Positions 46,291 through 56,137 of a stretch of DNA of 64,000 bases are shown here, one piece after another. Within the stretch, counting starts at the first letter, position 1. Each line of letters starts with the position of its first letter. Made by a program: the position numbers and the translations under genes. The stretch is from the NCBI RefSeq assembly GCF_001042905.1, contig NZ_JYLB01000001.1:186001-250000 (forward strand), in the 5' to 3' direction. The stretch comes from Pseudomonas lini. Its GTDB lineage: Bacteria; Pseudomonadota; Gammaproteobacteria; Pseudomonadales; Pseudomonadaceae. Below the pieces are notes generated by a model. It worked only from the letters and a program-made list of their open reading frames with translations. It was not told the origin of the DNA and did not search any database.

Positions 46291-47767
46291 GGCGAACGCT
46301 CCGGCCCTTGGGCTCGTAGTCGATGGTGATCTCATGGTCGAGGTGCAGCGCGACTTGGGCGGCCGGTGGCACGTACACGGCAGCAAAGGCCTCGCCATAC
46401 AGCTTGTTGACCCACTCACGGATGTCGCTGACCCCACCACTGAGAATTGAATTCAGCGCGCTATTGCCACTGCTGCTGGCGACCCCGAGCGTACTGCCGC
46501 CCGAACTGATCACGCTGCTGTTGTTCTGCTCATCCCCGAGCAAGGCGGCGACACCGGCGCCGGCGGCAGTGATCAAGCTCTGGCTGCCGAGGTACTGTTG
46601 AGCGTTTGAGCGGCGCTCACCAGCGATGCAAGGAATGCCATACGGATCGGACAGGTAACCGAGTCCGCCACGAATCTTGTCGGTGTCCGAACTCTGGGCG
46701 GTGGAGGCGTTGCGGCTGGCTACTGCCTTCGGCTGAGGCACCGTGCGGATAGTGCCGTCGGTAAACACAAAGGTAATTGACTCGACCTGTCCGCGCACGC
46801 ACGACAGGGTCCAGTCACCGGACGCCGTGCCGCTCATAACGGCCCCCGCGACGTCCGGCAGATCGATGCCGTTGGCGGTCAGGTTCTCCGGGCCAACCAG
46901 CGCCTTGAAGGGGTAGGGATCATTCACGGTGCCGTCGACAGGGACTCTGCCGATCAGCGCGGTCATGGCGACCGAACCCATCAATATTGCGTTTTCGGGA
47001 ATGGTGTAGACCGGCTTCGCGCCTTCGGTACGATCAGCGGAGCGTGTCAGGTCACGTTCACCCTTGGTGACCTGGCGTAACTGCTTCTGGCTGCGGTCGA
47101 TGGCATTGTCCTTCAAACCCTCCAGTGTGTTGAAGGCAGTAGGCAGACTCAGGGCGGACGCGGTCTTGGTTTTGCCCTGGGGGGCGGTGGACAGAGCATC
47201 CGAGGGCTCAATCCACTGCAGTGCATCATTGGCAGAATGCTGCCGTTCGAACTGGGAGCCGTCGCCCGGCTCAAGCCCCAGTCCGATAGGCATATCCTTG
47301 TCTTTGCCGGTCAGCCCCGACAACTGCTCCTGCAATTGCGTCAGCAGACCGCGAGCCTGACGACTGTCTTGTTCTGCTTTGAGTCGGGCCTCGTTGGCTT
47401 GTCGGCGGCCTTCGTCGACCTGTTGGGTCACACTGCCAAGCGCTGTTTGGATTCGCGAATCAACACTGTTTTCCCTGTCGCGCAGGCGGTTGTTTTCCGC
47501 CTGCAGCGAATCGTTGTGTTTCTTCAAACCGAGCATGTCGCTACGCATGGCCTTCACTTGGCCGATCAAGGTGGCGACCGTATCGCGTGGAGTGTCGCCC
47601 GCAATGCCGAGCGATTTGGCTTGCTCGGCGGATAACTGAATATTGCCCTGATCAACTGGGTGCTCTGGAGAGGAGGTACTACCCGCTACCCAGGTTTTCA
47701 GGATGATAATAGCCACGCCCAGCAGCACAGCTGGTACTAGCCATTTAAGTAAGGCGTTAGCTTTCAT
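46253..47767 (-). CDS. TraB/VirB10-like core-complex protein (PFL_4705 type)
   Basis: The 504-residue protein has one N-terminal membrane helix (about 9-30), a coiled coil (about 75-140) and a periplasmic C-terminal domain with a VirB10-like beta core (from about 250). This order is that of TraB proteins that span from inner to outer membrane. The start at 47767 (MKANALL) overlaps the preceding gene by 11 bases. It forms the secretion channel with the TraK-like and lipoprotein subunits. Confidence 0.87.
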   Translation of the reverse strand: MKANALLKWLVPAVLLGVAIIILKTWVAGSTSSPEHPVDQGNIQLSAEQAKSLGIAGDTPRDTVATLIGQVKAMRSDMLGLKKHNDSLQAENNRLRDRENSVDSRIQTALGSVTQQVDEGRRQANEARLKAEQDSRQARGLLTQLQEQLSGLTGKDKDMPIGLGLEPGDGSQFERQHSANDALQWIEPSDALSTAPQGKTKTASALSLPTAFNTLEGLKDNAIDRSQKQLRQVTKGERDLTRSADRTEGAKPVYTIPENAILMGSVAMTALIGRVPVDGTVNDPYPFKALVGPENLTANGIDLPDVAGAVMSGTASGDWTLSCVRGQVESITFVFTDGTIRTVPQPKAVASRNASTAQSSDTDKIRGGLGYLSDPYGIPCIAGERRSNAQQYLGSQSLITAAGAGVAALLGDEQNNSSVISSGGSTLGVASSSGNSALNSILSGGVSDIREWVNKLYGEAFAAVYVPPAAQVALHLDHEITIDYEPKGRSVRHEKDHVSLPDLD

Positions 47768-48569
47768 CGTCGGCACCTTCCGAAACAGACAGGAGCATCA
47801 CGGCGTGTTCAAGACCGGCACCGCGGGTGACGAGGTAGGCAACCGTAGTGTCTTCGGCGCTGCCGACAGGTCCGAGGAAGGTGTGCTGGAATGCCGCGGC
47901 GAATAGCTTGGCCTGAAATCGACGTGGATCGAGTTGCACCGTCTTTGATCCACGATTGCGTAACTTCACCGCCGTTACCCAGTAATCATCGAGTCGCCAG
48001 GCGGCGATGGGAGTGCTGGATACGTTCTCGGTCGGCAGCAGGGTTGGCAGTTCGGTACGCAGCTTGAGCGGGACGCGACGCACACCCGGCAAGGACTCCA
48101 CGGTGCGCAGCGGCGCGTATAGGCTTTGCGCGGCGTAGCGCGTCAAAGCGACTGGGATTGGCGTACGTTCTGGAACAGGGACAGTGCTCGATTCAGCCTC
48201 GGTAGGCTGCCGCTGAGCATTCTTGAGAATACGCACGGGTTCCAGCGGTTGATCGCCAGGCGTGGCTGCAATGTCCAAGAGGATGATTTCGCCCGTCGCG
48301 ACCGATTGCAGTTGTAATCGGGTAGGTGCAATGGCTTCTGACGCGCGCAGGTACAGCGTTCCGCCGGTAGATTGCACGCGCAGCTTGCCGGTCAGAGTTG
48401 AGGGTACGCCGACTCGGACATCCTCTCCGATAAAGACCACCCGCTCCTGATTGATCACCAGTGGGACTGCGAGAGGGAGGCGTTCCCAGCGCATCAACTC
48501 GACGGCCTGCGCTGCAACTCCCCATAGCATCAGTGCGATGGTGAGCCCCAGGGTAGAAATCCGCGTCAT
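47757..48569 (-). CDS. TraK/VirB9-like protein (PFL_4704 type)
   Basis: This 270-residue protein has a signal peptide (MTRISTLGLTIALMLWGVAAQA) and a beta-rich mature part, matching the PFL_4704-type family. It is exported and probably belongs to the outer part of the core complex, like TraK or VirB9. It overlaps the TraE-like gene by four bases and the TraB-like gene by eleven. Confidence 0.87.
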   Translation of the reverse strand: MTRISTLGLTIALMLWGVAAQAVELMRWERLPLAVPLVINQERVVFIGEDVRVGVPSTLTGKLRVQSTGGTLYLRASEAIAPTRLQLQSVATGEIILLDIAATPGDQPLEPVRILKNAQRQPTEAESSTVPVPERTPIPVALTRYAAQSLYAPLRTVESLPGVRRVPLKLRTELPTLLPTENVSSTPIAAWRLDDYWVTAVKLRNRGSKTVQLDPRRFQAKLFAAAFQHTFLGPVGSAEDTTVAYLVTRGAGLEHAVMLLSVSEGADDES

Positions 48570-49207
48570 GGCTCACCTCCAGGCAGAGCGATTTTTTGCG
48601 GCGTGCCCTGATAACAGTCCAGTGCAAGCCCCCACTTATTGCGTTCGGGGTCCAGATCAAAACGCACCACGCGTAATGGATAACGCACCACCACCCGTTT
48701 CACCGGTTCGGCGGCGTAATACTCATCGGCGTTGAGGTCGAGGGTGACCAGCCAGCTGTCGCGATCGAGTTGCTTGACCCTGAGTTCCGGATCTTCGCTG
48801 TAGCCTCGGCCCAGAATTTCGTAGACGCCACGCACCCGCTGGCGGAGTTCGCCGGCGGCCTTGCGGTATTCGTAGTCGCCGTCGAGGAAGGTCTTGCAGG
48901 AGGGTGTCAGATAAGACTGCAAGCCATAGATAGCGCGGCGATAGTCCTTCTCGCCATCCGAGGGCCAGCGGTTGAGCTGACCGAAGATGTACAGGGCAAA
49001 GGCATAGACATTCTCTGAGGGGATATCCCACCACTTGCGCGTGCTGCCCGAGCGTAGATCCGGGGGGACATGCACGGTCAGATCGGTCGGTGCCGAGCGC
49101 CAGCCGTACCAGAGTCCGGCACAGAGCAGGGCGAGGACCATTACTGCCAGACGCAGGCTGAAGATATGGGCCTGTTGCGCGTCCACCTTGTTCCGAAAGC
49201 GACTCAT
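48566..49207 (-). CDS. TraE/VirB8-like protein (PFL_4703 type)
   Basis: This 213-residue protein starts at 49207 (MSRFRNKVDAQQAHIFSL). It has one membrane helix (about 20-42) and a periplasmic domain of about 165 residues, the plan of TraE/VirB8. The longer reading frame upstream overlaps the previous gene and is not used. Neighbouring genes overlap at both ends, showing a tightly packed operon. Confidence 0.87.
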   Translation of the reverse strand: MSRFRNKVDAQQAHIFSLRLAVMVLALLCAGLWYGWRSAPTDLTVHVPPDLRSGSTRKWWDIPSENVYAFALYIFGQLNRWPSDGEKDYRRAIYGLQSYLTPSCKTFLDGDYEYRKAAGELRQRVRGVYEILGRGYSEDPELRVKQLDRDSWLVTLDLNADEYYAAEPVKRVVVRYPLRVVRFDLDPERNKWGLALDCYQGTPQKIALPGGEP

Positions 49208-49617
49208 GGTTGCCACCGGGACAGGGCTGGGCGCAGTCGACACGAACGGCGAACCGTCCAGGCGCCGGAGTGCAGGATCAAAGTCCCTCCACCCAGGCGC
49301 CAACGGCTGGCGATTATCCATTCGAGTTTGCGGTACAACCAGATCTCGGGGCGAGCCCGTTTGGCTCGACGCAGTAGCGTGCCACCGGCAAATAGCACCA
49401 GCGCCATGCTTGCGATCATGCTGGTCGGCGCCACGGCAATGGAGGCGGTGGCGATCGCCAGAGGAACACCCAGCACCAGGCCAACGAGTGCGCCGGCACC
49501 GAGCGCCACCCACATCTCATCGTTGGTTAAACCGCGTAATACGGCAGGATTACGATTGAGCCGTTCGGGTAGAAAGACCAAGGTGCCGTCGGCAAGGCGT
49601 TCGATAGTGTCGTTCAT
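49204..49617 (-). CDS. Conjugative transfer protein TIGR03750 type (TraL-like)
   Basis: This 137-residue protein has a short cytoplasmic start and two adjacent membrane helices (about 37-58 and 62-82), followed by a basic tail. It matches the PFL_4702/TIGR03750 type by length and position. TraL-like proteins are inner-membrane components of the pilus base. It overlaps the TraE-like gene by four bases. Confidence 0.83.
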   Translation of the reverse strand: MNDTIERLADGTLVFLPERLNRNPAVLRGLTNDEMWVALGAGALVGLVLGVPLAIATASIAVAPTSMIASMALVLFAGGTLLRRAKRARPEIWLYRKLEWIIASRWRLGGGTLILHSGAWTVRRSCRLRPALSRWQP

Positions 49618-49624
49618 GCCAACC

Positions 49625-49996
49625 TCACAGAATCGCGGCAGCCTTGGTCAGGAACCAGATGATAATTACCACCAGCAGGGCTCCGATGCCGACTACGGCG
49701 CCGAGGTCTTTCCAGGTCTTGCGCTGGTTCTGCACGTCGGCATAGACGGTCAGCGAGTGCCAAGCTACGCCGAGAAAAGAGAGCAGGGCGATCAACAGGC
49801 CGAGCAGGATGCCGCCGTCGTAGGCGTAGTTTTTGATCGTCTCGATCAACCCGGATCCTTCGCCGCGCGAAGGGGCTTCCATGGTCGGGAGTTCAGCAAA
49901 AGCCAGGCTTGGACCGAGTACCAGTAGCAGACCGATCAAGCGCTGGCTCGCACGATCGCGCAGGTTTTTTTTCAGGGGGACAAGGCACTTGAGCAT
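49625..49996 (-). CDS. ICE membrane protein, PFL_4701 type (possible pilin-like subunit)
   Basis: This 123-residue protein has a signal-like hydrophobic N-terminus (about 18-37, ending SLAFA) and two further helices (about 63-82 and 100-120). It fits the TIGR03745 type. The size and the three hydrophobic parts resemble VirB2/TraA pilin precursors. That role is an inference. The start at 49996 follows AGGAG. Confidence 0.8.
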   Translation of the reverse strand: MLKCLVPLKKNLRDRASQRLIGLLLVLGPSLAFAELPTMEAPSRGEGSGLIETIKNYAYDGGILLGLLIALLSFLGVAWHSLTVYADVQNQRKTWKDLGAVVGIGALLVVIIIWFLTKAAAIL

Positions 49997-50013
49997 GACG
50001 GTGATCTCCTGGG

Positions 50014-50253
50014 TTATGACAGGGTGAAGAACATCAAAACAAGCAAGGTGAGAAGTACGCGCGCGACACTGCCGCCGAAGGCACCGAAGCGCACACTGCC
50101 TGCCGCCCAACCCCTGTAAGCCGTCCACATCACCCAGGCACACCAGAGCAAAGCCAGGACGAGAACCAGGGACAGCCACAGTGTGGAACTGTTTTGTGCC
50201 GAGAAACCGGAGGCGTTTTGGAAGGCAGCGGTTTGGGCGTCAGTCATGCTCAT
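50014..50253 (-). CDS. ICE membrane protein TIGR03758 type
   Basis: This 79-residue protein has two membrane helices (about 24-45 and 60-78) separated by a short Gly/Arg-rich loop. It belongs to the small TIGR03758 family located between the RAQPRD and PFL_4701-type genes. Its size suggests a membrane subunit of the pilus or channel. It overlaps the RAQPRD gene by four bases. Confidence 0.82.
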   Translation of the reverse strand: MSMTDAQTAAFQNASGFSAQNSSTLWLSLVLVLALLWCAWVMWTAYRGWAAGSVRFGAFGGSVARVLLTLLVLMFFTLS

Positions 50254-50582
50254 GGGGACGGCTCCGCGGCCGGAGTATCGAGGCGGTAGTCACCGACCAG
50301 CTCACCAGCATCGCTAGGTTGAGCGCGGGTAGGAGATAGATAGCTCTGCACACCTTGGCGGATACGCTGGATATCCTCAGCCAGGCGGGGATAGTCGAAG
50401 CGGTAGCGTTCATTCGGTTGAGCGCTGCCTGAACTCTCGGCTTGAGCAGCTAGACGTTGGATAATATCCAGCTGCTGCTGGACCATGCTGAGCTGACCCT
50501 GTTCATGTCCAGATGCGGCATAGCTGCTGCTATAGACGGCAGCTAACGAGAGTAGTAAGCAACGAAAGATGGTCGTCGGCAT
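50250..50582 (-). CDS. RAQPRD-family ICE protein
   Basis: This 110-residue exported protein has a signal peptide (MPTTIFRCLLLSLAAVYSSS, cleavage near SYA-AS) and a helical mature part with RYRFDYPRLAEDIQRIRQGV. The motif that names the family reads TRAQPSD here, with Ser in place of Arg. It is the first gene of this tra unit on the minus strand. The function is unknown. Confidence 0.88.
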   Translation of the reverse strand: MPTTIFRCLLLSLAAVYSSSYAASGHEQGQLSMVQQQLDIIQRLAAQAESSGSAQPNERYRFDYPRLAEDIQRIRQGVQSYLSPTRAQPSDAGELVGDYRLDTPAAEPSP

Positions 50583-50949
50583 GATGCTGGCCCTTATGGA
50601 TCTGTGAGCAGAATCAAGTCAGAGAGCATTTTTTTCAGTAAGAAAACTGAGGTTTGATGAGTCGCTTTTCTGGTGAAGGACAAGCATGTCAGCATTACAG
50701 ATATAGTGATTTTTGACTTTCGATGTGTGAGAGGGGCTACGCTCGAATTTTCCCCAGGAGAACAGTCATGTCGCCACAGAGTGCCCAAAGTGCCCGTATG
50801 CTGCTCGTCGCTCGGGACCTATCATGTCCCCGAGAGCGATTCGGGTGTCCATCACTAGATGCCTAACATTGTTAGTTAGCTTTGCAGGGATACGTAATAA
50901 AGTGTGCGTGTATTTATTATTCGTTTGTTGGGATTGATTTGGTGGCGAA
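50583..50949. other. Divergent intergenic region
   Basis: About 370 AT-rich bases separate the RAQPRD gene from the opposite-strand 689-residue gene. It probably holds promoters for both. No gene or clear repeat was seen. A short reading frame at 50594-50788 lacks support. Confidence 0.5.
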
Positions 50950-53019
50950 GTGGAAAATTTTATAACTCCTGTTGTGTCCTTGGCGCGGAAGAAAAAACTT
51001 ACTCATCCGACCGAGCGTAGGCCTTTTGATACGGATCAATGGCTTGATGCTTACAAAAAGTACAGCGGCGGAAATCTTATCGATAAGTCGTTATGTGAAG
51101 GCGCTGGTTGGTTGGCGACGCATTTCTCAAGAGTGTATGCGACGCGAGACTATTATAGATTAAATAGTAGCGATAGCTTGTCTGGAAAAGAGCTATTGCA
51201 TGCACATTTGGCAGGCGCAAATTTTTCATTCGTACTGCTGACTAAAAAGCAGATGCGTGATTTTTCGCCCGACGCTGTGCCTACGATGGAAACTTATTTG
51301 GACTACAAAACCGATCTTACTTTGAGTGGGGTTGAGGTTAATGCAAACCAATTGAATATGTTCAGGTTGGATAGCTTATGCTCCCCAATTTATGAAATTC
51401 TACATGCTCGAAAAGATTTGGGCGCGTCAGTGCGTGGCGATGCGGAGTCTTCGAGTGGGTTGCCGAAGTTGGACTTTGTTGTAAATGAGTTTCGTTGCTC
51501 TCAGCTGTATTACAACGGTGTGGTGATGTGGCAGCAATTACTTTATGGAGAAGCCTTCTTCGCTTATGATTTACAGCGCAACAGGATCCTTATATCGCAG
51601 TTGAATGACTTGGGTAAAATGAAAGCTATATGCGACTATCGCAGAGAGCATCACCAAGCAACAATGGCGCTAGAAACACAAGGTGTTGCGTACAATGCGC
51701 TATTTTGGCGCGGTTTGAATTATCCGAAATCGTTATTGAAATACGATGGTGTGTCAGGTGTTTCTATCGCGGCAGCCGAAGAGCTAGGTGAAGGTGCGGA
51801 CTGTTTTATTAGATATAAATGGGCGGAGCCTTATTTGGTTATTGAACCTCATCTCTTTGAATTGGTGAAGGTTCATCGCTCTAAGGGCGTGACTGATCAA
51901 AATTATTCTGTTCGTGATGTGCTTGTAGTGTGGTTTCACTTGGCCGTCCTAGCTCGGCAGAGAGTCCTGGCGGCAAGCGAGGAGAATCCGGATAGCTGGG
52001 CGCAATTGCTCGAACATAGCACGTGGCTTGATCGAAAAAATCTAGTGAATGCGTTGGTAGTTGTTACTGAGATGTCGGAAGAGGTTGTTGAGGCGATCAT
52101 AGAGTTTCTGACTTTTAAAGCTGTGGATAGACAGGATGATCTTTGGACGAAGCCTATCCTTCAAGTGGGCGGGGAGGTTGCTCTTGCGATATCTGCGTTG
52201 ATGAGCGCAAGCCTGCGCAGAAATGTAGATACTTGGCTTAGGCTTGTTGATCCCAAATCACATTTGAGAGGAAAATATTTTGAAAAATATTTAGAGGGTG
52301 TGATGGAGGAGTGCAGATCGAGTAATGACGTTATGCGTCATAATTTGAGTTGGACTGGTTCTCTAATGCTAAAGTATGATCGAGAACAAGTGCGGGAAGA
52401 GATTGATCTGACATTTAGTTTTGGTAATGTTTTAGTGGTGGCAGAGCTCCGGAGTCGTCGCACGCCGATCACTCCGCTTGATTATCATAATGCACTCTAC
52501 GAGGATGGGGGGATTTTCACAAAGGTCGAGCAGGCCGAGCGGAAGGCCGCGTACGTTCGCAATAATCTAGCTGATTTTTGTCGAGACTACTATCCGAGGC
52601 TGAGCGAAAAAATAAATTCTGTCATGGTCCTTCCCATGGTTATTGTAAATGATCAATTTCACGCCGGATTTCCATGTGGTGAAACCCCGATTTTAGATGA
52701 GCATTTACTGAAGCATTTTTTGAAGGACGGTACGGCGAAATTTTGTGGCTCGCATGATGATCGTTCTAATTATCGTTATGGGGTGGTATTTTACGAAAAT
52801 TTAGAGGAGGCGGAGTGCAACTTTCTAAGCTATGCGTTGCACCCAACCATAATTGAAACGCATCAGGCGTGCGTTGAGCAAAAAAGTACTCTTTATTCTT
52901 TGATGCCCGACGAGCCTGGTATTAACTGGTTGAGTTATGAGGTCAAGGAACCAGGCAGAGAGAAACAACTGAGAATTCTCAAGAGCCTAAGCGTCGGTAA
53001 ATTTGTCCAACGGTATTGA
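50950..53019 (+). CDS. AT-rich cargo protein with PD-(D/E)xK-like motif
   Basis: This 689-residue protein has no family I recognise. Residues 440-510 carry GKYFEKYLEG (E445, E449), then D486 in REEIDLTFSFG and E499-L-R501 in VLVVAELRSR, the spacing of a restriction-endonuclease-like core with Arg in place of the usual Lys. The rest is helical with no signal peptide or membrane part. Codon use is AT-rich and unlike the tra genes. It reads against the flanking tra operon. The start is a GTG at 50950 with GGTGG upstream. An effector nuclease of a single-gene defence system is the best guess. Confidence 0.6.
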   Translation: MENFITPVVSLARKKKLTHPTERRPFDTDQWLDAYKKYSGGNLIDKSLCEGAGWLATHFSRVYATRDYYRLNSSDSLSGKELLHAHLAGANFSFVLLTKKQMRDFSPDAVPTMETYLDYKTDLTLSGVEVNANQLNMFRLDSLCSPIYEILHARKDLGASVRGDAESSSGLPKLDFVVNEFRCSQLYYNGVVMWQQLLYGEAFFAYDLQRNRILISQLNDLGKMKAICDYRREHHQATMALETQGVAYNALFWRGLNYPKSLLKYDGVSGVSIAAAEELGEGADCFIRYKWAEPYLVIEPHLFELVKVHRSKGVTDQNYSVRDVLVVWFHLAVLARQRVLAASEENPDSWAQLLEHSTWLDRKNLVNALVVVTEMSEEVVEAIIEFLTFKAVDRQDDLWTKPILQVGGEVALAISALMSASLRRNVDTWLRLVDPKSHLRGKYFEKYLEGVMEECRSSNDVMRHNLSWTGSLMLKYDREQVREEIDLTFSFGNVLVVAELRSRRTPITPLDYHNALYEDGGIFTKVEQAERKAAYVRNNLADFCRDYYPRLSEKINSVMVLPMVIVNDQFHAGFPCGETPILDEHLLKHFLKDGTAKFCGSHDDRSNYRYGVVFYENLEEAECNFLSYALHPTIIETHQACVEQKSTLYSLMPDEPGINWLSYEVKEPGREKQLRILKSLSVGKFVQRY

Positions 53020-53198
53020 AGTCATTGACCCAAACGAAGACACATATCTCCGTTTGGGGTGATTTTGAGTGATTAAAGGTAGCCTCTATTTTTAGTGCTT
53101 AGCCTCAGAAAATGCATTGGATGCATCATCTTGGAAATTTCATGCGCCACGAAGGGTGGTCACCTCTAACTTTTCCAGAAAAAGGGCGAACTAAACAC

Positions 53199-53930
53199 TT
53201 ACAGATACTTTTTGAATGTCGTCGCTGTAATCGCTAATGTTGCTCCGAGTATTACTGCGCAAGGCAAAAAAATAGCGATGGGATTGAGCGAAAAGGGCAG
53301 GGACAGGTAAATGATCCACGGAATAATCAGCAGTGGCATCACTGCTCGCTTAGCTCTGTGATACACAAAGCTGCTTTCTCGTCCGGCTCCAAATTTGCGT
53401 AGGTCGCGACGCATCAAGCCATCGATAAAACCAGTAAACGAAGCCAACATAAATAATGGAGTGACTAGGACCAGAATGGTCAGGCGCACCACGAAGATAA
53501 AGGTCACATACACTGCCGCCAGCACGAAATCCTCAATGCTCATGTAGATCAGACTGGTCCGGCTCCAGAAGCCCTCACCCTGGCTCGACGCGCGCGCCTG
53601 TTGGGCAAAGTCCGCAAAACCAGTCTTGACCAATAGCCATTGCTTGAGGAAGTCCAATATCTGGACGATGGTCTGCCCAGGTTGCTGGACGATGAGCGAA
53701 AATCTGAAGTGTTCACTCAGCCAGCGCAGTTCGTTCGTCAACATGGCTTCGCTGTGCCGCCACCCCTGATCGCCCCAGAAAAAAAGCAGGCCAGCCCACT
53801 CGATTAGGATCGAGAACAGCAATGAGGCAATGAGCAATCCGATGATGCGCAGGATCAGGCCGATCGCGGAGATGATCAATCCAGGGCGTTGAATCGGTTG
53901 TCGCGGCGTGTTCTGAACGGAGGTCGCCAT
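53199..53930 (-). CDS. ICE membrane protein, PFL_4697 type (TIGR03747)
   Basis: This 243-residue inner-membrane protein has about four helices (about 20-45, 128-150, 152-170 and 205-235). It belongs to the TIGR03747 type located after the TraD gene in GI-type systems. Its function is unknown; the position suggests a link with the coupling protein. The adjacent gene on the other side is the AT-rich insertion. Confidence 0.85.
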   Translation of the reverse strand: MATSVQNTPRQPIQRPGLIISAIGLILRIIGLLIASLLFSILIEWAGLLFFWGDQGWRHSEAMLTNELRWLSEHFRFSLIVQQPGQTIVQILDFLKQWLLVKTGFADFAQQARASSQGEGFWSRTSLIYMSIEDFVLAAVYVTFIFVVRLTILVLVTPLFMLASFTGFIDGLMRRDLRKFGAGRESSFVYHRAKRAVMPLLIIPWIIYLSLPFSLNPIAIFLPCAVILGATLAITATTFKKYL

Positions 53931-54019
53931 CGTTCACTCCATTGCGCGCTGCAGTGTCGGTATCGTCACGACGTCTGCTGGATAGTTTTTTGCTGTATCG
54001 AAACCTGTGGCAGGCCGGA

Positions 54020-56137
54020 CTATCCCATCTGCTCCAGATCGAAGTTGGTTGTTGGGCCGCCACCGCTTGCGCTCCACCATTGCCCCGCTTGCTCGTTGTA
54101 GGTGGCCCGCATCCGCTGGGTGAGCTCAAGCAGGTCCTTTGGCATGGCATCGTCGTTAGAGGGTTTTGGCAACGGCATGCGGACTTTCCAGAGCTGGCCA
54201 CCGGCCTGGAAGGAGAACATCTGCCCCTTGGGCAAACTGACGACATGCGCTGGCTCGATCAGCGGCACACTGGTGCTGCTGACGCGATCCTGCGAGGACG
54301 AAGTGAAGTCTGTATTGGCTTCAGGATCGGAGGTGTCTGTAGCGCCCGAAACAAGGGTCTTGGTAAGCACGTTGACCTTGGGTAGCTGCTGGGTGAGCAA
54401 TTCAGCGGTGGCGGTCTCGCGCACACGGAGCATCTGCAGAGTGTTGAAGTTGCCGATCACTTGGCCGGCTTTGGCCCGATTACCGATTCGCGCTTCAATA
54501 TCGCTGAGGGTCTGGGTGTAGGCAGTTACCTGGATGCCGGCGCCACCGCCCTTGTTGATTAGCGGGATGAACTCATCGCCCATCAACTCGTTGAACTCAT
54601 CAGCGTGCAGGTTGATCGGTAGTTTTTCGCTGCTACTGCCCGACTGAGGCAAGCCATGGTCGATGCCATGCTTGTAGATATGTCCGGCCACCGAGACCAG
54701 ATCGGCGAACATGGAGTTGCCCACAGCTGCGGCGACTTCAGCGTCGGTCAGGGCATCGAGGCCGACATAAACGATTCCTCGCTTTCGGATGATCTGCATC
54801 CAGTCAAAGATCGGTCGTGGGTCATTTAGGTCTGTGTAGTCAGGGGCCAGCAACTGGGCCGTCTTGCCGGTGGTGAGTTTTTCCAGTAGCGGTAGCAGCG
54901 AGGCGACGATTTTGTCGAAATAGGTACGGTCGTAACGCACCGCTGAACGCAATCCGTCCATTACCGGATCAAATACTCGCTTCACCGCCAGATATTGCTC
55001 GATCGCTACCACACGCTTTTCGCGCCCGATCATATGCCGGGGAATGTTCTTCTCGGTGAGCTTGCCTTCAAGCTGGACAATCACTTCCCACGCCTTCGGG
55101 TCGATCTTGGCGAAAAACTGCTGGGCGTACTCGATGAACAATGCGTCGATGTTGACCACATGCCGTTGGATTTGCAGGTAGTCTGGACGTCGACCCAACT
55201 CGATCAGAGCCCGGGCGATGATGTTGACGAAACGCCAGGCGAACTCACGAAACGCCGCCGAGTTACCTTCACCACTGAGTTGCCCTGCGATGCGTGACGC
55301 CACTTCCGAGATGCGTCCGAAACGTCCTACGGCGTTGTAGCGGGCAGAGATCTCTGGCCAACCCAGATGGAACACATAAAACTCTTTCTCCCGACCGGCG
55401 CGTTTGGCTTCGACGTACATGCGCTTGAGCAGGTCGGCATCACCCTTCGGATCGAAGACGATGACCACCTCATGTTCGATGCGATGAATGTCTTGAGTGA
55501 TGTAAACCTCGGCGAGCCGGGTCTTGCCAACGCGGGTAGTGCCCAGCACCAGGGTATGTCCGACCCGTTCACCTAATGGCAGACTGACTTCTGTTTCGTC
55601 GGGCTCGACCCCGTGCAACAGCGGCGAGCCACCGACCGGTGGTAACGGGCGTAACGGATTGAAGGCATTGTCCCAGGCTGTGACACGCGCCAGTGTTGAG
55701 AGTGGAAACGGTGCGTGCTCCAGGCGACGTTCGAGTCCGCGGGCCAGACGGTAGTGTGTCGGTTGGTCGACATAGTGAGCGACCGCCGGATCCTGAGCCT
55801 CGACCAAGCGCTGGGTGTGCAGGCGGGTCCAGCGAAAGCCGCGGCCCATGAACAGACGTTTGCGGCTGACCGGAATCTGCCGGCTGGTCAGTTCGTAGCG
55901 AGGCAGCCGACGGATATTGCGCCGATAGCGCAACACCTCCCAGGCTTGTCGCAGTCGGATCAGACCGAACAGGGTATAGGCCAGCGCCGCAGCCAGCCCG
56001 ATCTCGGGTGAGAGGGCCACAGCCCAGGGCGAGTACACGCACAACACCGCGGCGGCGATGCAGATCGCTACGGTGTACAGCTCCGCCGCTGGCCGGAGCT
56101 TGGACTCCATCGCATGCTCGGCCATGACCTGACTCAC
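54020..56137 (-). CDS. traD: Type IV coupling protein TraD
   Basis: This 705-residue ATPase brings the relaxase-DNA complex to the secretion channel. It has two N-terminal membrane helices (about 22-62), Walker A LGTTRVGKTRLAE at about 193-205 and Walker B VVIVFDPKGD at about 222-231. The NLHADEFNEL segment near residue 510 and GIQVTAYTQT also belong to the motor. The motifs and length fit the PFGI-1-class TraD. The start overlaps the following gene by four bases. Confidence 0.93.
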   Translation of the reverse strand: MSQVMAEHAMESKLRPAAELYTVAICIAAAVLCVYSPWAVALSPEIGLAAALAYTLFGLIRLRQAWEVLRYRRNIRRLPRYELTSRQIPVSRKRLFMGRGFRWTRLHTQRLVEAQDPAVAHYVDQPTHYRLARGLERRLEHAPFPLSTLARVTAWDNAFNPLRPLPPVGGSPLLHGVEPDETEVSLPLGERVGHTLVLGTTRVGKTRLAEVYITQDIHRIEHEVVIVFDPKGDADLLKRMYVEAKRAGREKEFYVFHLGWPEISARYNAVGRFGRISEVASRIAGQLSGEGNSAAFREFAWRFVNIIARALIELGRRPDYLQIQRHVVNIDALFIEYAQQFFAKIDPKAWEVIVQLEGKLTEKNIPRHMIGREKRVVAIEQYLAVKRVFDPVMDGLRSAVRYDRTYFDKIVASLLPLLEKLTTGKTAQLLAPDYTDLNDPRPIFDWMQIIRKRGIVYVGLDALTDAEVAAAVGNSMFADLVSVAGHIYKHGIDHGLPQSGSSSEKLPINLHADEFNELMGDEFIPLINKGGGAGIQVTAYTQTLSDIEARIGNRAKAGQVIGNFNTLQMLRVRETATAELLTQQLPKVNVLTKTLVSGATDTSDPEANTDFTSSSQDRVSSTSVPLIEPAHVVSLPKGQMFSFQAGGQLWKVRMPLPKPSNDDAMPKDLLELTQRMRATYNEQAGQWWSASGGGPTTNFDLEQMG

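Noticed and set aside
50594..50858. Short ORFs between the RAQPRD gene and the AT-rich gene
   Set aside because: Both strands have short frames, with no coding signs. The stretch is probably promoter DNA.
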